Shown here in pieces: positions 1 to 9,750 of a stretch of 64,000 nucleotides of DNA. Made by a program: the position numbers and the translations under genes. The DNA is from Aerococcus viridans (GTDB taxonomy: Bacteria; Bacillota; Bacilli; Lactobacillales; Aerococcaceae): assembly GCF_001543285.1 (NCBI RefSeq), contig NZ_CP014164.1, positions 1,736,001-1,800,000 of the forward strand. Reading direction: 5' to 3'. Within the stretch, counting starts at the first letter, position 1. Every line of letters begins with the position of its first letter. The notes below the pieces were generated by a model. The model was not told where the DNA came from. It did no database searches and saw only the letters and a list, made by a program, of their open reading frames with translations.

Positions 1-1838
<1,838 letters not shown>

Positions 1839-1856
1839 CTATTCTCTTTCCGTAAT

Positions 1857-1884
1857 AGTATATCATAATTTACCAGTATTTTAA
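1857..1884 (-). promoter_or_regulatory. candidate metG promoter
   Basis: On the minus strand a -10 TATACT (1857-1862) and a weak -35 TTAAAA (1879-1884) are 16 bp apart, about 45 bp upstream of the metG GTG. This is sequence pattern only. No T-box or other leader is evident in the 1815-2028 gap. Confidence 0.35.
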
Positions 1885-2028
1885 TGGGGTCCGACGACAT
1901 TTACGATCACTCGTGTCAAGAATAATTGATAATGTGCTAATGATTCAATTTGAAAAATGGCAAATCTGCCCTTAGCTGATACACTAGTATATCTACTTAT
2001 CTAATTATCTACTTACTAGACTAATTGC

Positions 2029-2550
2029 TTACAGGTCATTAATCACCCGGTTAGCAAACTGTGGGGCGAAGCGGCCAACATGACCGTATGAAACAGCCTT
2101 TCCCGGACTTGGCGCGTGTAAATAATAGCCATCCTCAAGGGCTAAGGCGACATGGTAAACTTGGTTGTCTTCTTCAAAAAAATATAGGTCGCCAGGTTGA
2201 ACATTGTTCAAATCTACAGGTTGTCCAAAATATTGCTGTTGATTGGTTGTACGTGGCATATATAAGCCGTTTGACTTAAAAATATATTCTATAAAACCGG
2301 AGCAATCAAACCCAGATAAATCATTGCCACCCCAAACATAAGGAATGCCAATCAAATCATTGGCTGTGGTCAGGATGGCTTGCCGTTTAGTTGTTGCGGT
2401 CTTGAATGGTAGGTGTGCATTTTGGTCGCTAGCTGGTATTGATGCTATTGTGCCCTTTCCCTTGGCATGAATGGCTTGTGCGGGAAAGGCGAGTGCAGCC
2501 ACTGTGTATAAGGCGGCCAGCAAGTATAAGAAACTTCTTTTTCTAAACAT
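2029..2550 (-). CDS. secreted NlpC/P60 family cell-wall hydrolase
   Basis: Short peptidoglycan endopeptidase of about 173 residues. It has an N-terminal signal peptide (MFRKRSFLYLLAALYTVAALA, cleavage probably after AQA) and a C-terminal NlpC/P60 domain. The catalytic Cys is in DCSGFIEYIF and the His in VYHVALALEDGYYLH, about 50 residues further on. There is no LysM or SH3 binding domain, so wall attachment must come from the catalytic domain or partners. An upstream GTG (2557-2559) overlaps the Shine-Dalgarno GGAG; the ATG at 2548-2550, 8 nt after AAAGGAG, is the likely start. It lies between metG and tyrS and is probably transcribed alone. Confidence 0.9.
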   Translation of the reverse strand: MFRKRSFLYLLAALYTVAALAFPAQAIHAKGKGTIASIPASDQNAHLPFKTATTKRQAILTTANDLIGIPYVWGGNDLSGFDCSGFIEYIFKSNGLYMPRTTNQQQYFGQPVDLNNVQPGDLYFFEEDNQVYHVALALEDGYYLHAPSPGKAVSYGHVGRFAPQFANRVINDL

Positions 2551-2574
2551 ATTGATCACTCCTTTATTGGTTAT

Positions 2575-2608
2575 AACAGGGTTATCATATCAGGTTGATA
2601 CCCCTGTT
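2575..2608. promoter_or_regulatory. inverted repeat over the NlpC gene promoter
   Basis: AACAGGG/CCCTGTT arms (2575-2581 and 2602-2608), extended inward by TATC/GATA after a one-base mismatch, sit 25 bp upstream of the NlpC start. A plausible minus-strand -10 (TATGAT) falls inside the structure. It could be an operator or a 5'-UTR hairpin. Which one is unknown. Confidence 0.4.
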
Positions 2609-2684
2609 GCTATGGGCTTTACACAAGTTTTACCAAGCATTTTCTGGGTGTTTTCACGTATACGGATTGGGGGCAAAATGCGTC

Positions 2685-2717
2685 AAAAAAAGACCTGAAC
2701 CGGGGTCCAAGTCTTTC
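2685..2717 (-). terminator. terminator downstream of tyrS
   Basis: Minus-strand hairpin AAGACTTGGACC / GGTTCAGGTCTT with a minimal loop and then a run of seven T (the a-run at 2685-2691). It follows the tyrS stop by about 20 bp. Confidence 0.85.
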
Positions 2718-2736
2718 ATCTTTTCTATATTAATAT

Positions 2737-4002
2737 TTACGCGCCTTCGATGGTAATTAAGAAGTATTTTTTCTTACCGCGACGAACGACGATGTATTTG
2801 CCTTCGATGGCATCTGCTGCTGAGATTTCGTAGTCGACGTCTTGTAGGCGTTGACCATTGATGTAGATGGCGCCGTTGTTGATGTCTTCGCGTGATTGAC
2901 GACGTGATCCTTCGACGCCTGCGTCTACTAACCAAACGGCTAAATTGTTGCCTTCTTTGGGCATTGTTGACCCTGGCATGTTACCGAAACCTTGTTCAAT
3001 TTGTTTGGCTGATAGGTCTTGGATATTGCCTGAGAATAAGGCTTCTGTGATGGTTTGGGCATCTTGTAAGCCTGTTTGACCGTGAACAAAAGTAGTCATT
3101 TCTTCTGCTAGCCGACGTTGTGCTTCACGTTTTTCTGGTTGAGTAGCTACTTTTTCTTCTAGGGCATCGATTTCTTCTTTATTTAAGAAGGTAAAGTATT
3201 TCAAGTATTTCACGACGTCTGCATCGTTTTGGTTTAACCAGAATTGGTAGAATTCGTATGGTGACGTTTTTTCTGGGTCTAGCCAAATCGCACCACCGGC
3301 AGTTTTACCGAATTTAGTGCCATCCGATTTCAACATTAATGGAATAGTTAATCCAAAGGCTTCTGCGTCGGCTCCAGCTTCTTTACGAATTAATTCTAAA
3401 CCTGATGTGATGTTGCCCCATTGGTCGGCCCCACCGATTTGAAGACGAACGTCCTCGTTTTCAAATAGGTGTAAGAAGTCCATTGATTGAAGGATTTGGT
3501 ATGAGAATTCTGTAAATGAGATGCCTGTTTCTAATCGTGAAGCCACGATATCTTTTTTGATCATGGTATTCACGTTGAAACGTTTCCCAATATTACGTAA
3601 GAAATCAAGTAAAGTCAGGTTTTTAGTCCAGTCGTAGTTGTTGACCATACGGAAGTCGGCGTCTTTTTCTTTCAGGAATAAGTTTTCCATTTGGCTAGCT
3701 AATTTGCGAGCGTTTTCTTCTACCTGCTCCATAGATTGTAGGTTGCGTTCTTCCGATTTACCTGAAGGGTCACCGATTGAACCTGTCGCTCCCCCAATTA
3801 AGATAACTGGACGGTGTCCTGCTAATTGGAATCGTTTAAGGACCATAAATGGAATTAAGTGACCGATATGTAGTGAGTCACCAGTTGGGTCAACACCGCA
3901 GTATAAGCTGATTTTGTTGTCTTTGATGTAGGCTTTTAGGCCGTCTTCATCAGTTTGTTGGTTGATGGCACCGCGCCATTCTAATTCTTCAATAATGTTC
4001 AT
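2737..4002 (-). CDS. tyrS: tyrosyl-tRNA synthetase
   Basis: Charges tRNA-Tyr. The 421-aa protein has the usual bacterial TyrRS length. The class I HIGH motif is at residues 45-48 (GDSLHIGHLIP), the KMSKS-equivalent KFGKT near residue 230, and a C-terminal S4-like RNA-binding domain covers about the last 80 residues (SRRQSREDINNGAIYINGQ). It starts at an ATG (4000-4002) after AAAAAGGAGCG. A tyrosine T-box leader and its antiterminator/terminator lie directly upstream, so expression is predicted to rise when uncharged tRNA-Tyr accumulates. Confidence 0.98.
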   Translation of the reverse strand: MNIIEELEWRGAINQQTDEDGLKAYIKDNKISLYCGVDPTGDSLHIGHLIPFMVLKRFQLAGHRPVILIGGATGSIGDPSGKSEERNLQSMEQVEENARKLASQMENLFLKEKDADFRMVNNYDWTKNLTLLDFLRNIGKRFNVNTMIKKDIVASRLETGISFTEFSYQILQSMDFLHLFENEDVRLQIGGADQWGNITSGLELIRKEAGADAEAFGLTIPLMLKSDGTKFGKTAGGAIWLDPEKTSPYEFYQFWLNQNDADVVKYLKYFTFLNKEEIDALEEKVATQPEKREAQRRLAEEMTTFVHGQTGLQDAQTITEALFSGNIQDLSAKQIEQGFGNMPGSTMPKEGNNLAVWLVDAGVEGSRRQSREDINNGAIYINGQRLQDVDYEISAADAIEGKYIVVRRGKKKYFLITIEGA

Positions 4003-4035
4003 GTTTTTCGCTCCTTTTTCCTTTTATAAAAATAA

Positions 4036-4325
4036 AAAAGCCCCTGTCTAAGCTCTTCCAATTGGAAAAACCTAGACAGGGACGATTAATTACCGTGTTA
4101 CCACCCAAATTGTTATAAACATTTAGTTTACAACCTCTCTTTGTGCGTTATCGGGCACTAGCCGGCGGAATTTGTACTGCTATGTGTAATTCACTATCAA
4201 TCCTTGACTAGTTTTCACCCACCACTAGTTCGCTAATTGCCAGATTTATTGCTACTCCACCAATTGACTTGGTGCCATAGTGCATTCCTTGCACAAGATT
4301 ATTTGCGTGTGAAGCTTTCGCTTCT
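4036..4325 (-). promoter_or_regulatory. T-box leader (tyrosine) upstream of tyrS
   Basis: Read on the minus strand, the leader contains the T-box core GGGTGGTAACACGG (about 4094-4107), which pairs with the tRNA acceptor end. It is followed by a terminator hairpin with CCCTGTCTAGG / CTTAGACAGGGG arms and a T6 run (4036-4080). Further upstream is a stem I with apical GGTGGGTG and a specifier-loop sequence GAATTACAC. The codon TAC at 4186-4188 fits tyrosine, matching the downstream gene. Confidence 0.92.
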
Positions 4326-4331
4326 CACTGA

Positions 4332-4359
4332 ATTTTATCAAAGTCATTGGATAAGTCAA
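4332..4359 (-). promoter_or_regulatory. tyrS T-box promoter
   Basis: Minus-strand -35 TTGACT (4354-4359) and -10 TAAAAT (4332-4337) are separated by 16 bp, just upstream of the T-box leader. Confidence 0.7.
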
Positions 4360-4420
4360 GCAGTTTTGATGTCTTTTTCTACTATTCGATTGATACTGAT
4401 ATGCTTTCTCTTCTATCCAA

Positions 4421-4633
4421 TTACCATTCTTCGTGGTTCCATGCTAGGCCGTCTAAATTGCCTTGGGCTTGGAATAGACGTTTGTCGGTTTCAGCGATTT
4501 CAGCTTTCACTTTTTTTAGTATGGCGATTGTTGCGTAGTCTGTTGCCGTTTCGATGGCTTGATCAATGATCGCCTCGGTCCATTTCAAGTCATTTTCCAT
4601 TCCGGTTCTAGTCTCCTTGTTTAATGCCGTCAT
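4421..4633 (-). CDS. small conserved-type hypothetical protein (70 aa)
   Basis: I do not recognise this 70-residue, acidic, helix-rich soluble protein (MTALNKETRTGMENDLKW, ending LDGLAWNHEEW). It starts at an ATG preceded by AAGGAGG at good spacing and lies 14 bp after the flavodoxin-fold gene on the same strand, so co-transcription is likely. It has no signal peptide or membrane segment. It ends only about 60 bp before the tyrS promoter. The strong Shine-Dalgarno and operon position argue that it is real. Confidence 0.6.
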   Translation of the reverse strand: MTALNKETRTGMENDLKWTEAIIDQAIETATDYATIAILKKVKAEIAETDKRLFQAQGNLDGLAWNHEEW

Positions 4634-4647
4634 ATGTTGTGCCCTCC

Positions 4648-5328
4648 TTAACGCCAGCTTGTTTTAGGTAGTTGCGCTTCAATGTCGCCTAGATTCTCCA
4701 TTTCTTCTGCCCATTCTTCAGCAACAAGATTTAGTTGCTCTTGTAATGGTTGGTCAAAATCACCTGCAATGTCTTTTAACTGTGCGATCAGCCAAGCGTT
4801 TCGTTCAGCAAATTTTGCCTGGTTTGGTAGTTCTAGGTATTGTCTAAAACGGACTAAGTTGTCTTGCTGGATATGTTCTGGTTGGTAGGAATGTTGGGCA
4901 AGGACAAATGGTGGCAAGTAATCTAAGCCAATCGCACGTGCAAAGGATTGGAAAGGACGAAGTAATTCTGAAATGGTTACTTGTTCCCGGCCACCTGCTT
5001 GGTACTGTCTTAAAGGTACACCCACCGAGATGATTACACCAAATTCTTTACCTTTTAAATTTTTACTATAGGTATCTAAAAATTCCTTATTAAAGACTTC
5101 TTGAATAAAATCCGATACTAAACCAGGTGCTTGATACCAGAATAACGGAAACTGAAGCAGCCATCTATCTGATGTTAGGATAGCTTCTTGATAAGCTGTC
5201 ACATTTGATTCAGTGAATGGTCGTTCAATTTGGATAAAAGGAACGGTACTTGGTCTTGCTTCATATAGGAATTGATGGGAGGCTGAAGTCTCCATTTCTG
5301 GATGACCACCAAAGATCACGCTTGTCAT
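4648..5328 (-). CDS. NAD(P)H quinone-reductase-like flavodoxin-fold protein
   Basis: This 226-aa protein belongs to the flavodoxin_2 / KefF-YwrO-type NAD(P)H:quinone oxidoreductase family. It has a short N-terminal strand (SVIFGGHPE), a central LQFPLFWYQAPGLVSDFIQEVF segment typical of the FMN-site loop, and GKEFGVIISVGVPLRQYQ where the family has the second FMN loop. Predicted to be a cytoplasmic two-electron reductase of quinones or electrophiles. The start has a weak Shine-Dalgarno. It precedes the 70-aa ORF as a probable two-gene operon. The IS605 copy at 5382 sits just upstream of its promoter region and may affect its expression. Confidence 0.75.
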   Translation of the reverse strand: MTSVIFGGHPEMETSASHQFLYEARPSTVPFIQIERPFTESNVTAYQEAILTSDRWLLQFPLFWYQAPGLVSDFIQEVFNKEFLDTYSKNLKGKEFGVIISVGVPLRQYQAGGREQVTISELLRPFQSFARAIGLDYLPPFVLAQHSYQPEHIQQDNLVRFRQYLELPNQAKFAERNAWLIAQLKDIAGDFDQPLQEQLNLVAEEWAEEMENLGDIEAQLPKTSWR

Positions 5329-5428
5329 TGATTCGCCTACTTTCTCATATATATTTTTTTATGCATTTCTAGTCATTTTATTTAAAGTCGCCCCTTGAGA
5401 AAACCGTGTAATTCATTACATGGATGAA

Positions 5429-5851
5429 TCAAGTTCTAGGGCGACCGTCATTGTATTCCGTTAATTGATTTTCTATATACTTTTTGACCGTTTCTTTAGA
5501 CATACTGCCTACTGTTGCCATGAAATAACTAGGTGTCCATAAATGGCCACCCCATAACATTGCTTTTGTTTCTGGATATGCTTTGAACCATAGACGTGCA
5601 GATTTCCCTTTAAGTGTCTTGACGATACTACTTGCGGCATGTTTAGGGTTGAACGAAATCAACATATGAATACGGTCAGGCATTACTTGGAGCGATTGGA
5701 TGACAATATCATGTTCATCACAAATATGTGTCAATATATCTTGCATGGCGTTTTGTTTTTCAATGGTTGTAAATATTTCTTTACGATACTTTGTTACCCA
5801 AACCAAATGGAAATTAAAATCATAGACATTTGTCCTTGTTTTCGCAATCAT
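5429..5851 (-). CDS. tnpA: IS200/IS605 Y1 transposase TnpA, mutated HUH motif
   Basis: Small HUH single-strand transposase of about 140 aa (PF01797 family). The metal-binding pair should read His-x-His, but here it is PDRIHMLIS: the first His of HUH is Arg. The copy at 50685 has PDHIH at the same place. The nucleophilic Tyr in VKKYIENQ is present. Loss of one metal ligand should strongly impair or abolish catalysis. Start: the ATG at 5849-5851 is preferred over a TTG six codons upstream, because copy C shows AGAGG at correct distance from the ATG. It is divergent from tnpB across about 100 bp. Confidence 0.9.
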   Translation of the reverse strand: MIAKTRTNVYDFNFHLVWVTKYRKEIFTTIEKQNAMQDILTHICDEHDIVIQSLQVMPDRIHMLISFNPKHAASSIVKTLKGKSARLWFKAYPETKAMLWGGHLWTPSYFMATVGSMSKETVKKYIENQLTEYNDGRPRT

Positions 5852-5951
5852 ATGTAAACACTTCTTCAACTAAATTATAGTAATTGTTATCGCTATAAAC
5901 AAGTGTCATACGTATGGTATAATATATCTATAAACGCAAGGGGGTGAAAAC

Positions 5952-7094
5952 ATGTATCAAGGAATTGAGTGTAAAATCTATCCTAATGAAAAACAGCGTC
6001 AGTTAATTCATATGACCTTTGGTCATACCCGATTCATTTGGAACGAAATGTTGGCCATGTTGAATGCGCGGTATGAAAACAATCCTGACCTTCAAATGCT
6101 ATCTTATAATGCGTTATCCTCTCTTATTCCACAAATGAAGAAGGAATATCCCTGGTTGCGTGAAGTTGATAGCGTAGCTGTTCAATGTAGTGTTAAACGC
6201 TTATCCGAAACTTTTGTTCGTTTTTTTAAAGGTTATTCAAAATACCCAAAATTCAAATCAAGGAAGAACACCAGACAGTCGTATTTAAGTACTATACGTG
6301 GCAACAACATTCGTTTTAATGATAATCAGCGGTATATCAAATTACCCAAATTAGGTTGGATAAAATGTAAGTCAAGTGTGCTTCATATTGAGAATGAACG
6401 CATAAAATCTGTCACCGTAAAATATACACCTAGTGGCGACTACTATATCTCCCTTTTGGTCACAAGCGATAATCAAGCAATGCCCAAAACAGGAAATGTA
6501 GTCGGTGTCGATTTAGGTGTAAGTGATTTAGCTATTACGTCTGATGGTCAAAAATATCAAAGTCAGCGACTACATTTGTCTTATAAGAAGCAATTACATT
6601 ATTGGGAAAAGCGAATGGCCCGTAGACGTTTACAAGCCAAAAAGAACGGTGTAGCTTTAGCGGATGCGAAAAACTACCAGCAAGCCAAACGCCAAGTGGC
6701 CCGTATTCATCAACGTATCAAAAACATCCGCAAGGATTACATTCATAAAATCACAACCGATATGGTTAAAAGTTATGACGTTATCGTTCTAGAGGATTTA
6801 AAGACGACTAATATGATGAAAAATCATCAATTAGCCCGTTCAATCGCTGGCCAATCCTGGAGGATGTTTAGAACAATCCTAGAGGCAAAGTGCGAAATGT
6901 ACGATAAGACATTTGTGGCTATTAATCCGTACAAGACGTCCCAAAAATGTTCCAATTGCGGGTATGATAGCGGTAAAAAAGCGTTAAATATACGTCATTG
7001 GACTTGTATGAAGTGTAATATGCATCACGATAGAGATATCAACGCAGCTAAAAATATATTAAATATTGGCCTGGAACAGGCCTTAGTTAAATAG
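5952..7094 (+). CDS. tnpB: TnpB, RNA-guided nuclease of IS605 element (copy A)
   Basis: 380-aa OrfB/TnpB with an N-terminal helix-turn-helix segment and RuvC-like domain. Catalytic residues are in place: Asp in VVGVDLGVSDLA, Glu in VIVLEDLKTT, Asp in HHDRDINAAKNIL. A four-Cys zinc ribbon (CSNCGY...CMKCN) sits between the last two. Family knowledge: TnpB cuts DNA next to a TAM using an omega-RNA derived from the element's right end, helping IS retention. The RuvC set is complete, so this copy may be active even though the adjacent tnpA has a damaged HUH motif. An RBS (AAGGGGGTG) precedes the ATG. Confidence 0.93.
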   Translation: MYQGIECKIYPNEKQRQLIHMTFGHTRFIWNEMLAMLNARYENNPDLQMLSYNALSSLIPQMKKEYPWLREVDSVAVQCSVKRLSETFVRFFKGYSKYPKFKSRKNTRQSYLSTIRGNNIRFNDNQRYIKLPKLGWIKCKSSVLHIENERIKSVTVKYTPSGDYYISLLVTSDNQAMPKTGNVVGVDLGVSDLAITSDGQKYQSQRLHLSYKKQLHYWEKRMARRRLQAKKNGVALADAKNYQQAKRQVARIHQRIKNIRKDYIHKITTDMVKSYDVIVLEDLKTTNMMKNHQLARSIAGQSWRMFRTILEAKCEMYDKTFVAINPYKTSQKCSNCGYDSGKKALNIRHWTCMKCNMHHDRDINAAKNILNIGLEQALVK

Positions 7095-7180
7095 CTTAGA
7101 CCGCTGTTTTGCTTTGAAATAAGTGGAACAAGTCATGAGTGTTCCTAGAAACACGCCATTTTAATGGCGTTGTAGTTCAT
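7095..7180 (+). ncRNA. predicted omega-RNA / right end of IS copy A
   Basis: The 86 bp after the tnpB stop are nearly identical in all three copies and contain the 18-bp palindrome around 7152-7170. In TnpB systems the omega-RNA scaffold spans the tnpB 3' part and right end, with the guide read from the flank (here from 7181). This is inferred from family behaviour. There is no direct evidence of transcription. Confidence 0.45.
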
Positions 7181-8712
7181 AATAAAACTGGTGAATTTGG
7201 TCCAACTGGTATGCCAATTAGGTACCAGATGACTGCCATAATAATCCACACAATACCGATGGCTACTGAGTAAGGTAATACGTTAGACATTAAAGTTCCT
7301 AAACCAGAACGCTTGTCGTATTTGTATAATACTGCTAGAACTACCGGAATGTAAGCTTGCATTGGTGTTAACGGGTTAATAATCCCATCACCAATACGGT
7401 AAAGCATTTGGGTGAATGATGGGTGGTAACCTAATAGCATGAACATTGGGACAAAGATTGGTGCCAGGATTGCCCATTTTGCCGAAGCTGAGCCAATAAA
7501 GAAATCAACGAACATTGATAATAAAATAAATCCGATGATTAAGGCGATACCATTGGCGCTTTCTAGTAAGGCTGCTCCTGAAATCGCAATGACTGTCCCC
7601 ATGTTAGACCATGAGAAATATGCCATCATTTGACTTGAGAAGAAGATGATGACGATGAAGCTACCCATATCAGCCATTGATGAAGATAACATCCGAGACA
7701 AGTCGTGTGAATCTTTGACTTGGCCGGTCATCTTACCATATACGAAACCTGGTACGAAGAACATAATTGTCATCAAGACTGTGATACCATCCATAAATGG
7801 TGAACCAGAAATTAACGAACCTGTTTCAGCATTTGCTAAGAATGAATTTGGCATCAAGGCTAAAACTGCAATAATAACGATTGTCGCTAGTAATGACCAG
7901 TTTGCATATTTGACTGCTTTGATTTCTTGGTCTGATAATGACCCACCATTGTGAAATGCTGGTATTTTCTCGCCGGCAAATTCAGGTTGGTACTCACCCA
8001 TTTGTGGTAATGAAATTTTAGTCAGTACGAAGTAAATCACTGGTACTAATACAAATGTTGAAGCGAAGATGAAATAGTAGTTCATCGCAACGTTTAGTTC
8101 AATATCTGGCAAAATAGTCTGTGCTGCTGATTCTGTAAAGGGGAATAATAAGGCATCAGACATCCCCAACATCACGTTGGCCGCAAAGGCTGCAAGTGAT
8201 GATACATAACCTAGAACTGCACCGGCCATTGGGTTAAAACCAATTTTCAAGAAGGTTAAGGCTGCTAACGGTGGCAATACGATTGGACCAGCGTCCCCAG
8301 CGATGTTGGCAATTACCCCTGCAAAAATGATGATCAGCAAGATGTATTGCTTGGGCGCTTTCTCCACTACGTTAGTTAAAACGGCTTCAAAGTAACCTGA
8401 TTTCTCAGCCATACCTACACCAAGCATAATAACTAACACGGCTGACAAGGCTGGGAATCCGGCAAAGTTTGTCCCTGCTTCTGATATCATGCGGGCAAAG
8501 TATTCACCAGTTAGCAAGTTATTTACTGCAATCTCTGAATTATCTATCGGATTGACAACCGATACACCAAACATACTCATTACCCATGATGCTAGAATGA
8601 CTAGGATACTCAGGTAAATGAAGATCATAATTGGTGAAGGCATTTTGTTCCCTACACGTTCAATTGCATTAAGAATACGGAGTAACCGTGATTCTTGTTG
8701 TTTTTCTTCCAC
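7177..8712 (-). CDS. AbgT-family transporter, 3' end supplied by an IS
   Basis: 511-aa polytopic membrane protein of the AbgT family (p-aminobenzoyl-glutamate transporters; some members export sulfonamides). About 12 hydrophobic segments are visible. Family-type stretches include GDAGPIVLPPLAALTF and NPLTPMQAYIPVVLAVL. The start is a GTG (8710-8712). The stop codon TGA (7177-7179) lies inside the right end of IS copy A, so the last residues were probably altered by the insertion; length is still close to the family norm of about 510. Substrate cannot be told from sequence. No companion abgA/abgB peptidase gene is adjacent. Confidence 0.88.
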   Translation of the reverse strand: MEEKQQESRLLRILNAIERVGNKMPSPIMIFIYLSILVILASWVMSMFGVSVVNPIDNSEIAVNNLLTGEYFARMISEAGTNFAGFPALSAVLVIMLGVGMAEKSGYFEAVLTNVVEKAPKQYILLIIIFAGVIANIAGDAGPIVLPPLAALTFLKIGFNPMAGAVLGYVSSLAAFAANVMLGMSDALLFPFTESAAQTILPDIELNVAMNYYFIFASTFVLVPVIYFVLTKISLPQMGEYQPEFAGEKIPAFHNGGSLSDQEIKAVKYANWSLLATIVIIAVLALMPNSFLANAETGSLISGSPFMDGITVLMTIMFFVPGFVYGKMTGQVKDSHDLSRMLSSSMADMGSFIVIIFFSSQMMAYFSWSNMGTVIAISGAALLESANGIALIIGFILLSMFVDFFIGSASAKWAILAPIFVPMFMLLGYHPSFTQMLYRIGDGIINPLTPMQAYIPVVLAVLYKYDKRSGLGTLMSNVLPYSVAIGIVWIIMAVIWYLIGIPVGPNSPVLL

Positions 8713-8860
8713 TTATTTCATCTCTTTTCTTATTGTAATTCTTGCCTAGCTTTTCGCTATTGTTTAGATTATAAAGATTCCATTAAATTTCTTCAAGTCT
8801 TTGTTAAATTTTGCATAATTTTTAGCCTTTTCTTGTAAGGTAATCTCCATTTTCCCAAAT

Positions 8861-8892
8861 AAAAAAGACCCATACCCTCTTTATATGGATCT
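8861..8892 (-). terminator. minus-strand terminator
   Basis: GATCCATA / TATGGGTC arms followed by TTTTTT on the minus strand (8861-8866). It ends transcription from the cyclodeaminase and possible small ORF upstream, before abgT. Confidence 0.75.
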
Positions 8893-8903
8893 ATTTGTTA
8901 GAT

Positions 8904-9017
8904 TTATTGACGGCTAGAGACCATTTTTTTGTATAAGTTACTTGTACTTGTCTCAACCCTACCGTATTGATGTACGAATCCTAATAATTTGTAATTGTTT
9001 TTGCTTGTAATGTTCAC
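8904..9017 (-). CDS. possible 37-aa small protein
   Basis: An open frame with strong GGAAAGAGG reads VNITSKNNYKLLGFVHQY... and ends KKMVSSRQ. The only in-frame conventional start (GTG 9015-9017) overlaps the Shine-Dalgarno, so initiation may be at the following ATT. It fills the 8713-9077 gap between abgT and the cyclodeaminase and ends just before the terminator at 8861-8892. The product is basic, with no signal or membrane segment, and I do not recognise it. It may equally be a decayed gene end. Confidence 0.25.
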   Translation of the reverse strand: MNITSKNNYKLLGFVHQYGRVETSTSNLYKKMVSSRQ

Positions 9018-9077
9018 CTCTTTCCGTTGTTGGATTTGTATTTCCTGCGAAAGAGGGGTTTGTAAATTATAGAACCT

Positions 9078-9683
9078 TTAACGGCTAGCCACCGTTTCTG
9101 TGATTGTTTGAATTGCGGCTTCACTTCTTTGAATCAAGTCTTTTCCTTTGGCACCTAATGTTGCTTGTAGGTTTTCATCCTTTAATAATAAGACGTTTTC
9201 TTCAACATTTTCGTTGGCTGCTTGGATAGCCGTTTTCAGCATAGTTGTCCCAACGGTAACATCGGCCATGACTGACTTGCGTCCTAGGCTTGCGACTTGA
9301 GTCATGATTTCTAAGGCTTGTGTTGCGTGGTCCATGATTTCCAATGGCACTTCTGTGGCAATTTTTAAGCCCGCTTGAATCGCTTGTAGGCGGTCAGCCT
9401 TTTCTTGGTCAGTAGCTTTTGGCAATTTGAATGCACCGAATAGTTGGTTTGATGCGTCTTCATCCCCTTGCACCAAAGCGAACAGTGCTTCTTGATGGCT
9501 AGTCATTTGATTGACTAGACCCGTCAGCAAATCAAGGTCCGCCCCTTTTTGCTTTTCAATAGTAATATTTAGGACCATGTTACCTAAGGCAGCGCCCATT
9601 GTGCCGGCGTATGCTGCTGCTGACCCGCCCCCTGGTGCTGATTGGCTTGAGGCTAATGCTTCGATATAAGTATACATTTCCAT
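9078..9683 (-). CDS. cyclodeaminase/cyclohydrolase family protein
   Basis: 201-aa all-helical protein of the FTCD_C (PF04961) family, related to formimidoyl-tetrahydrofolate cyclodeaminase and FchA methenyl-THF cyclohydrolase. The diagnostic N-terminal folate/phosphate loop SAPGGGSAAAYAGTMGAALG is at about residues 14-33. Predicted to act in one-carbon folate metabolism in the cytoplasm. It stands alone without the formiminotransferase partner, as is common in Firmicutes. The ATG has a good GGAG. The frameshifted DUF554 gene lies 67 bp upstream on the same strand. Confidence 0.85.
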   Translation of the reverse strand: MEMYTYIEALASSQSAPGGGSAAAYAGTMGAALGNMVLNITIEKQKGADLDLLTGLVNQMTSHQEALFALVQGDEDASNQLFGAFKLPKATDQEKADRLQAIQAGLKIATEVPLEIMDHATQALEIMTQVASLGRKSVMADVTVGTTMLKTAIQAANENVEENVLLLKDENLQATLGAKGKDLIQRSEAAIQTITETVASR

Positions 9684-9750
9684 GATATATTCTCCTTTTT
9701 AATCATTTTTTGAGTGACGTTTGAATAATTTCTTCTATTATAGAATAGTG

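Larger units (their letters stand above)
5382..7180. mobile_element. IS605-type insertion sequence, copy A (1799 bp)
   Basis: The boundaries come from aligning three copies in this window (also 26468-28265 and 49356-51154). All share the left end beginning TTAAAGTCGCCCC, preceded by TTTAT, and the right end finishing GGCGTTGTAGTTCAT. The flanks differ beyond those points. The left end carries a hairpin region near the tnpA 3' end. The right end carries an ACGCCATTTTAATGGCGT palindrome (7152-7170). tnpA and tnpB are divergent. There is no target duplication, as expected for HUH single-strand transposition; the conserved TTTAT is the likely target and TnpB TAM. Confidence 0.9.
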
